Assembly: GCA_044433365.1 (NCBI GenBank)
Contig: JAWXTR010000046.1
Coordinates: 1 to 21,979 of the forward strand
Direction: 5' to 3'
From: CAMQVM01 sp044433365
Lineage (GTDB): Bacteria > Bacteroidota > Bacteroidia > Bacteroidales > Rikenellaceae
DNA: 21,979 nt
Made by a program: the position numbers and the translations under genes. Shown here piece by piece: positions 16,973 to 21,979 of this stretch. Each line of letters opens with the position of its first letter. Positions within the stretch are counted from its first letter, which is position 1. The notes beneath the pieces were generated by a model that saw only the letters and a list, made by a program, of their open reading frames with translations, was not told where the DNA came from and did not search any database.

Positions 16973-17333
16973 TTTCACTTAGATTTTTTTTAACAACATC
17001 CAATGTTCCTTTTTCAAGAATCATATCCCAATACTTTTTGATATGTTCTTTTACTATTGTATCGTAATCGGGAAAACAATCTTCGAAAAGGGTGTTACAC
17101 CCACGATTAGCAGCCATAAAAGTCAAGCCTGCACCAATATCTCGAATTTGGATTGGTTGCAAACCTTGAATAAAGCCAACATTCAACAAAACATGAGAAT
17201 GCACACGACCAAAGGCGTCTCGAAAAGACTCCTTAATACGATAATATTTATCGTGATTACCGCTCTGCGGATTGTATCGCTCTTGTGATATAAAATGCAT
17301 AATGCCACAAAGATAAGTATATTTTTTTATCAC
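16956..17333 (-). pseudogene. IS1634-like (IS4 superfamily) transposase, N-terminal fragment
   Basis: The product is 125 residues against roughly 450-600 for complete transposases of this kind. The stretch RYNPQSGNHDKYYRIKESFR, then VHSHVLLNVGF, resembles the N-terminus of IS1634-type transposases of Bacteroidales, before the DDE catalytic domain. The true start is more likely the second methionine (MHFISQERY, ATG at 17298-17300), because family members begin there. The last four codons and the stop lie inside the terminal repeat of the 102-bp IS66-derived element, so that element truncates the gene. No remainder of the transposase is found on the far side, so a deletion accompanied or followed the insertion. 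It has no catalytic residues and is not functional as a transposase. Confidence 0.7.
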
Positions 17334-17600
17334 CTGTGTACTACAAATCGCTCCTCAAAAATCGCATAATTGAGTATTAGATAGTTAGAAGAAAAAACAT
17401 AATAAAATTGAGTGAAAATTTATGAAAAATATTTTTTTTTGGGCAAAGTTGGGTTAATGGAACTTTTAAAATCTCTTATAATCCTGTATTTAGAAGTTCC
17501 CTTTATAACTCGAATAGCAAAAATAGCTCAAAGTAACTCAAAAATTTCAAACCTTTATTGGCATAAGTAGGGTAAAATAATTATTGGTGTATTTTTAAAA
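17334..17600. other. AT-rich intergenic stretch, no gene seen
   Basis: No open frame, tRNA or strong hairpin was found. Bases 17460-17478 repeat, in inverted orientation, the 19-base sequence at 13102-13120 from the enzyme operon. A remnant of the upstream non-coding part of the truncated IS1634-like element may lie here, but its terminal repeat could not be located. Confidence 0.4.
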
Positions 17601-17730
17601 GTGCTATTGGAGATGAGATTTTTTGCTATTAAATCGAAAATATAGTGGTTCTATATTGAGATTTAATAGTGAAAAATATCGCTCCAAGAGTGTTATTAAG
17701 AATATGGCAATAATTGTTTTACACTACTTA
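17601..17730 (+). repeat. 130-bp hairpin-forming repeat, copy 2 (complete)
   Basis: This is the only copy with both edges inside the window. It starts gtgctattggagatgag and ends cactactta. The central palindrome is 17626-17644 paired with 17652-17669 around the loop gtggttc, and weaker pairing continues to about 17601 and 17695. It differs from copy 1 at about three of 130 positions. No target duplication was recognised (tttttaaaa to the left, ataaattgt to the right). It lies about 270 bp upstream of rpsL and carries no gene. Bases 17731-17900 after it are featureless and AT-rich. Confidence 0.8.
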
Positions 17731-17905
17731 ATAAATTGTTGCATAAATTGATTTGAAATAAATGGAACTGTACTATTTTCTATTTATTTTTGAAAAAATA
17801 ACAGATATTTTAGAGTTGAAATTCCGATTTATTACTATGTAATTGTTTTTTTGAGCTTTTAAAAATCAAATATTTTTAAAAAAAAAGATTTATAAAAAGA
17901 AAATA

Positions 17906-17937
17906 TTTTGTAACTTAAAAAATAAGTATTACCTTTG
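17906..17937 (+). promoter_or_regulatory. Promoter of the rpsL-rpsG-fusA-rpsJ operon
   Basis: TTTTG (17906-17910) and TACCTTTG (17930-17937) are 19 bp apart, a complete match to the Bacteroidetes primary-sigma promoter. Transcription would start near 17943, giving a leader of about 60 bases before the rpsL ATG at 18005. Confidence 0.8.
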
Positions 17938-17956
17938 TCCCTCGAAGTGAACAAGG

Positions 17957-17977
17957 TGTGTCATGTGGTGTGACACA
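17957..17977 (+). promoter_or_regulatory. Leader hairpin upstream of rpsL
   Basis: The arms tgtgtca (17957-17963) and tgacaca (17971-17977) form a perfect 7-bp stem with a 7-base loop in the mRNA leader, 27 bases before the rpsL start. There is no T-tract, so it is not a terminator. A role in autoregulation by S12 or S7, or in mRNA stability, is possible but unproven. Confidence 0.5.
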
Positions 17978-18004
17978 TAATTTATTGAACGTAAAATAGT
18001 TAAA

Positions 18005-18394
18005 ATGCCAACAATTCAACAGTTAGTTAGAAAAGGTCGTGCACAACTAGAGTTTAAGAGTAAATCTCCAGCCCTAGATTCATGCCCTCAGCGTCGTGGC
18101 GTTTGTGTGAGAGTGTATACAACCACTCCTAAGAAGCCAAACTCGGCGATGCGTAAAGTTGCGCGTGTGCGCTTAACAAATGGTAAAGAGGTGAATGCCT
18201 ATATACCAGGAGAAGGTCATAACCTTCAAGAGCACTCTATCGTGCTTGTAAGAGGTGGTCGTGTAAAAGACCTTCCAGGTGTACGTTACCACTTAGTACG
18301 TGGTGCACTAGATGCAGCAGGTGTTAATGGTCGTAACCAACGTCGCTCTAAGTATGGTACTAAAAAACCAAAAGCTGGAGCAGCTAAAAAGTAA
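18005..18394 (+). CDS. rpsL: 30S ribosomal protein S12
   Basis: A 129-residue universal S12 of the decoding centre, at the 30S-EF-Tu interface. All signatures are present, including TPKKPNSAMRKVARVRL and GGRVKDLPGVRYH. Lysines occupy positions 43 and 88, the sites where substitutions give streptomycin resistance, so the protein looks streptomycin-sensitive. It is the first gene of the str operon, followed 37 bp later by rpsG. Confidence 0.99.
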   Translation: MPTIQQLVRKGRAQLEFKSKSPALDSCPQRRGVCVRVYTTTPKKPNSAMRKVARVRLTNGKEVNAYIPGEGHNLQEHSIVLVRGGRVKDLPGVRYHLVRGALDAAGVNGRNQRRSKYGTKKPKAGAAKK

Positions 18395-18431
18395 TTTAAA
18401 AATTTTTAAAACAAACTAGAAGTTTAAGAAA

Positions 18432-18908
18432 ATGAGAAAAGCGAAGCCTAAAAAGCGAATTCTACTTCCAGATCCTAAATTTGGAGACATTATGGTTACA
18501 CGTTTTGTGAACAACCTAATGCTGGATGGTAAGAAGAGTATTGCCTACGACATTTTTTATGATTCAATCGCTATCGTAGGCGAGAAGTTGAAGGACTCTA
18601 ATAAGGCTCCTTTAGATATTTGGAAAAAAGCATTAGAAAACGTTACTCCACAAGTTGAGGTTAAATCTCGTCGTGTTGGTGGTGCTACTTTCCAAGTGCC
18701 TATCGAGGTGCGTCCTGAGCGTAAAATGTCAATCTGTATGAAAAATATGATTGCTTTTGCTAGAAAACGTGCAGGTCGTTCTATGGCTGACAAATTGTCT
18801 GCTGAAATTATTGCTGCGTTCAATGAAGAAGGTGGCGCATTCAAACGTAAAGAAGAGATGCACCGTATGGCTGATGCCAACAAAGCATTTGCTCACTTTA
18901 GATTTTAA
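18432..18908 (+). CDS. rpsG: 30S ribosomal protein S7
   Basis: A 158-residue S7, the primary binder of the 3' domain of 16S rRNA and nucleator of the 30S head. MRKAKPKKRILLPDPKFGD at the start and RKMSICMKNMIAFARKRAG to HRMADANKAFAHFRF at the end are typical for the family in this phylum. It is cotranscribed with rpsL and fusA (26 bp gap to fusA). In other bacteria S7 is the autoregulator of this operon; no matching site in the rpsL-rpsG gap was identified. Confidence 0.99.
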   Translation: MRKAKPKKRILLPDPKFGDIMVTRFVNNLMLDGKKSIAYDIFYDSIAIVGEKLKDSNKAPLDIWKKALENVTPQVEVKSRRVGGATFQVPIEVRPERKMSICMKNMIAFARKRAGRSMADKLSAEIIAAFNEEGGAFKRKEEMHRMADANKAFAHFRF

Positions 18909-18934
18909 TCCAATAAATTAAAAAAAGATTTAAA

Positions 18935-21052
18935 ATGGCTAGAAATTTAAAATATACTAGAAATATCGGTATCATGGCGCATATCGATGCTGGTAAGACT
19001 ACAACGTCTGAGCGTATTCTTTTCTATACAGGTAAAACTCACAAAATTGGTGAGGTACATGAGGGTGCTGCTACTATGGACTGGATGGTACAAGAGCAAG
19101 AGAGAGGTATCACAATTACTTCTGCTGCTACAACTGCCTTCTGGAACTATGAAGATAATACTTATCAAGTAAACATTATTGACACTCCAGGTCACGTTGA
19201 CTTTACCGTAGAGGTAGAGCGTTCACTTCGCGTGCTTGACGGTGCTGTTGCTACATTCTGTGCTGTTGGTGGTGTTGAGCCTCAATCAGAAACAGTTTGG
19301 AGACAAGCTGACAAATATAACGTTCCTCGTATCGGATATGTTAACAAAATGGACCGTACTGGTGCTGACTTCTTAAATGTTGTTTCACAAGTTAAAGAGC
19401 GTCTAGGTGCAAATGCAGTGCCTATCGTTCTTCCTATCGGTGCTGAAGACAAATTCGAAGGTCTCGTAGACCTTATTCACAACCGTTCTATCAACTATTT
19501 TGATGATAAAACTGTACGTGACAACTACACTTACGGTGAAATTCCTGCTCACATGGTAGCTGAAGCTGCTGAGTGGAGAAATACACTTATCGAAGAGGTT
19601 GCTGCTTCTGACGATGCTTTAATGGAGAAATTCTTTGAAGATCCAGATTCAATCACTCCAGAAGAGTTAATGGTTGCTCTACGTACTGCTACAGTAAACA
19701 TGAGCGTTATCCCAATGCTTTGTGGTTCATCTTTCAAAAACAAAGGTGTTCAACTTCTATTAGATAGCGTTATCGCATATCTTCCTTCTCCACTTGATAT
19801 TGGTGCTGTAACAGGTACTAATCCTTCAACTGAAGCGGAAGAGACTCGTGAGCCAAGCGAATCAGATCCTTTCTGTGGTCTTGCATTTAAAATCGCAACT
19901 GACCCATTCGTAGGTCGTCTTGCTTTCGTTCGTGTATATTCTGGTAAATTAGATGCAGGTAGCTACGTTTTCAATAGCCGTTCAGGTAAAAAAGAGCGTA
20001 TCAGCCGTATCTACCAAATGCACGCAAACAAACAAAACCCAATGGAAACAATCGGTGCAGGTGATATCTGTGCAGCTGTAGGTTTCAAAGAAATCCGCAC
20101 TGGTGATACACTTTGTGACGAAAAAGCTCCTATCGTTCTTGAGTCTATGACTTTCCCTGAGCCAGTTATTGGTCTTGCGGTTGAGCCTAAAACTCAAAAA
20201 GACCTTGACAAATTGGGTATTGCTCTTGGTAAACTTTCTGAAGAGGATCCAACATTTACAGTTAAAACTGACGAAGATTCAGGTCAAACTGTAATTAGTG
20301 GTATGGGTGAGCTTCACTTAGAGATTATCGTTGACCGTCTAAAACGTGAGTTTGGCGTAGAGATTACTCAAGGTGCTCCTCAAGTTAACTACAAAGAGGC
20401 TCTTACTAAGAAAATCCAACACCGTGAAGTATTCAAGAAACAAACTGGTGGTCGTGGTAAGTTCGCTGATATCATTTTTGAAATCGGACCTGCTGAAGAT
20501 GCTGAAAAAATGGGTCTTGAATTTGTTGATCAAGTTAAAGGTGGTAATGTTCCTCGTGAATTTATCCCAGCTGTACAAAAAGGTTTCGCTTCTGCTATGG
20601 CAAACGGTCCTCTTGCAGGATTTAGCGTAGATAGCATGAAAGTTACTCTTCTTGACGGCTCTTTCCACCCTGTTGACTCTGACCAACTTTCATTTGAAAT
20701 CTGTGCTCGTACAGCATTCCGTAAGATTGCTAAAGATGCAGGTGCAGTTCTTATGGAGCCTATCATGAATGTTGAGGTTGTTACTCCAGAAGAGAACATG
20801 GGTGATATCATCGGTGACCTAAACAAACGTCGAGGTCAAATCGCTGGTATGGAAAGTAAAGGTACAGCTCGTGTAGTTAAAGCGAAAGTGCCACTTTCAG
20901 AAATGTTCGGTTATGTAACTGTACTTCGTACAATTTCATCTGGTCGTGCTACTTCATCTATGGAGTTCGCTTCATTTGCTGAGGTTTCAACTAACATTGC
21001 TAAGGAGATTATCGAAAAGTCTGCTGGTCGTGTTAAAGCTATCGAAGAATAA
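18935..21052 (+). CDS. fusA: Translation elongation factor G
   Basis: A 705-residue GTPase that drives ribosomal translocation and, with RRF, ribosome recycling. The GTP-binding motifs are complete: AHIDAGKT (15-22), RGITI (57-61), DTPGH (83-87) and NKMD (137-140). Domain II, the domain III-IV region and the C-terminal domain V are all present, so the length is full. Its place between rpsG and rpsJ identifies it as the main EF-G rather than the second EF-G2 paralogue found in some Bacteroides. Confidence 0.99.
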   Translation: MARNLKYTRNIGIMAHIDAGKTTTSERILFYTGKTHKIGEVHEGAATMDWMVQEQERGITITSAATTAFWNYEDNTYQVNIIDTPGHVDFTVEVERSLRVLDGAVATFCAVGGVEPQSETVWRQADKYNVPRIGYVNKMDRTGADFLNVVSQVKERLGANAVPIVLPIGAEDKFEGLVDLIHNRSINYFDDKTVRDNYTYGEIPAHMVAEAAEWRNTLIEEVAASDDALMEKFFEDPDSITPEELMVALRTATVNMSVIPMLCGSSFKNKGVQLLLDSVIAYLPSPLDIGAVTGTNPSTEAEETREPSESDPFCGLAFKIATDPFVGRLAFVRVYSGKLDAGSYVFNSRSGKKERISRIYQMHANKQNPMETIGAGDICAAVGFKEIRTGDTLCDEKAPIVLESMTFPEPVIGLAVEPKTQKDLDKLGIALGKLSEEDPTFTVKTDEDSGQTVISGMGELHLEIIVDRLKREFGVEITQGAPQVNYKEALTKKIQHREVFKKQTGGRGKFADIIFEIGPAEDAEKMGLEFVDQVKGGNVPREFIPAVQKGFASAMANGPLAGFSVDSMKVTLLDGSFHPVDSDQLSFEICARTAFRKIAKDAGAVLMEPIMNVEVVTPEENMGDIIGDLNKRRGQIAGMESKGTARVVKAKVPLSEMFGYVTVLRTISSGRATSSMEFASFAEVSTNIAKEIIEKSAGRVKAIEE

Positions 21053-21072
21053 TCCCTTTAAATGTTAAAGTA

Positions 21073-21384
21073 ATGAGTCAAAGAATAAGAATCAAACTAA
21101 AATCATACGATCATAACTTAGTTGACAAATCAGCTGAGAAAATCGTAAATACTGTAAAGTCGACTGATGCTACTGTAAGCGGACCAATTCCTCTTCCAAC
21201 TCAGAAGAAAATCTTCACAGTAAACCGTTCAACTTTCGTGAACAAAAAATCTCGTGAGCAATTCGAACTTTCTACTTACAAGAGAGTTATGGATATTTTT
21301 AGCTCAACTCCTAAAACTATCGACGCTCTAATGAAACTTGAGCTTCCTTCAGGTGTTGATGTTAAAATCAAAGTTCTTCCTTAA
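21073..21384 (+). CDS. rpsJ: 30S ribosomal protein S10
   Basis: A 103-residue S10 (30S head; also NusE in antitermination). MSQRIRIKLKSYDHNLVDKS, then GPIPLPTQKKIFTVNRS, and the C-terminal GVDVKIKVLP are diagnostic. It starts 20 bp after fusA, the normal place in Bacteroidetes. Unusually, the next gene is not rplC: a strong terminator follows within 30 bp and mobile DNA lies beyond. Confidence 0.99.
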   Translation: MSQRIRIKLKSYDHNLVDKSAEKIVNTVKSTDATVSGPIPLPTQKKIFTVNRSTFVNKKSREQFELSTYKRVMDIFSSTPKTIDALMKLELPSGVDVKIKVLP

Positions 21385-21413
21385 TTCTATTAAGGTATAA
21401 CTTTTATGAAATT

Positions 21414-21443
21414 TAGAGGGCTTCCTATGGAAGCCCTCTATTT
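21414..21443 (+). terminator. Strong intrinsic terminator after rpsJ
   Basis: A perfect 12-bp GC-containing stem, tagagggcttcc / ggaagccctcta (21414-21425 and 21429-21440), has a 3-base loop and is followed by TTT. It begins 30 bases after the rpsJ stop and should end the str operon transcript. Confidence 0.9.
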
Positions 21444-21512
21444 GCATATTAATATAGCAAATTAGTCAAATTTGCAAAATCCCTTTTACGGATTTGCGGT
21501 TCATTCTCAGTA

Positions 21513-21600
21513 GTAAGCATTGCAAATAAGCCGTATAGGAAATAAAAAAACCGTTCAAAATCACTTTATTAGCTATTTTGAACGGTTTTTATGTGGCTTA
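21513..21600. mobile_element. IS66-type element end: terminal repeat plus terminator hairpin
   Basis: This 88-base stretch begins with the terminal repeat gtaagcattgcaaataagcc and matches 16871-16958 with three differences. It contains a perfect 16-bp hairpin (21546-21561 with 21575-21590) with A and T runs outside, a bidirectional terminator for the adjacent tnpC. It marks the left end of an IS66-family insertion placed about 70 bp after the rpsJ terminator. The other end of the element is beyond the window, so the target duplication cannot be tested. Confidence 0.7.
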
Positions 21601-21606
21601 GAAAAT

Positions 21607-21891
21607 TTATTTTTTGAAATTTTTTGGCAAGAATTTTTTTAATTCTTCTTCGGTTGTGTTGTCGGTGATGTTGCTGAGGGCGAAATTAAACCACTCTATT
21701 GGCTCTATATCTAGCTCTTTGCAAGTGGAGATAAAGGTGTAGAATAGTGCATTATATTCGGCTCCTTTGCTGCATCCTGAGAAAAGGTAATTCTTTCTGC
21801 CGATTGTTACTGGACGAACTGCTCGCTCTATCGAATTGTTGTCTATCTCGTAGCGACCATCTGAGCAGTATCTGCTGATTCTTGGGAGCAT
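21607..21891 (-). pseudogene. IS66-family transposase (TnpC), C-terminal fragment
   Basis: About 94 residues of the end of an IS66 transposase. RYCSDGRYEIDNNSIERAVR and the following PVTIGRKNYLFSGCSKGAEY are the strongly conserved IS66 segment with the last acidic catalytic residue region (DGR.EIDNN.IER). The ending EELKKFLPKNFKK is normal. A full TnpC has about 500 residues; here the upstream part is replaced at about 21892 by the 130-bp repeat, through which the frame happens to stay open to 21966. Because the window ends in that repeat, it cannot be excluded that more of the gene continues outside, but the same repeat sequence at two places without tnpC argues for a junction. Confidence 0.75.
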
Positions 21892-21979
21892 TAAGTAGTG
21901 TAAAACAATTATTGCCATATTCTTAATAGCACTCTTGGAGCGATATTTTTCACTATTAAATCTCAATATAGAACCACTA
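21892..21979 (-). repeat. 130-bp hairpin-forming repeat, copy 3 (partial, inverted)
   Basis: The reverse complement of this stretch equals positions 43-130 of copy 1 with one difference, and the matching part of copy 2 with one difference. The window stops near the loop of the repeat's palindrome, a typical place for an assembly to break. It abuts the IS66 transposase fragment at its cactactta edge, the same edge where copies 1 and 2 leave the repeat. Confidence 0.8.

Noticed and set aside
18557..18883. Minus-strand frames inside rpsG and fusA
   Set aside because: They are shadows of highly conserved plus-strand genes and have no independent start signals.
1..21979. Circular molecule suggested by the same sequence at both ends
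   Set aside because: The end copies are inverted relative to each other, whereas a circular overlap would give direct repeats. A repeat-limited contig explains it better.

Overview
The window is a low-GC segment of a Bacteroidetes chromosome, most likely order Bacteroidales. The evidence is a SusC/SusD pair with partner genes, several candidate promoters of the Bacteroidetes type (TTG about 19-21 bp upstream of TAnnTTTG), no clear Shine-Dalgarno sequences, and an rpsL-rpsG-fusA-rpsJ gene order. Copies of one repeat lie at both extremes in opposite orientation, so this is probably a whole assembly contig broken at repeats.

Region 1 (about 240-15516, all minus strand) is a polysaccharide utilization locus (PUL). 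In transcription order it holds a secreted GH16 endo-glycanase, a secreted uncharacterised alpha/alpha-toroid-like protein, a secreted GH42-like clan GH-A hydrolase, a membrane-anchored SusR/DUF6377-like regulator, SusC, SusD, a small tryptophan-rich lipoprotein that is probably a surface glycan-binding protein, and a lipoprotein GH3 beta-glycosidase. Terminator-like hairpins after the GH42-like gene and after the regulator, with candidate promoters before GH16, the regulator and susC, suggest three transcription units: enzymes, regulator, and uptake plus GH3. In the model I infer, GH16 cuts a beta-linked glycan, SusCD and the lipoprotein capture and import oligosaccharides, and the GH42-like and GH3 enzymes trim them. 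GH16 plus GH3 points to a beta-glucan. The GH42-like enzyme leaves a beta-galactan or mixed substrate possible, and the sequence alone cannot decide.

Region 2 (15694-16347, plus) is a stand-alone bioG-like pimeloyl-ACP methyl ester esterase (biotin synthesis), with a visible Ser-Asp-His triad.

Region 3 (about 16350-18000) is a graveyard of mobile and palindromic DNA. It holds a 394-bp element with imperfect terminal inverted repeats and nested palindromes, a 102-bp element with perfect 20-bp terminal repeats that appears to be a deletion derivative of an IS66-type element, an N-terminal fragment of an IS1634-like transposase, and one copy of a 130-bp hairpin-forming repeat that is also found at both ends of the window.

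Region 4 (18005-21384, plus) is the str operon: rpsL, rpsG, fusA, rpsJ. It has a good promoter and a leader hairpin, and a strong terminator directly after rpsJ. rplC and the rest of the S10 operon, which usually follow in this phylum, are absent; an IS66-type remnant (terminal repeat, terminator hairpin, 3' part of tnpC) lies there instead and runs into the third copy of the 130-bp repeat at the window edge.
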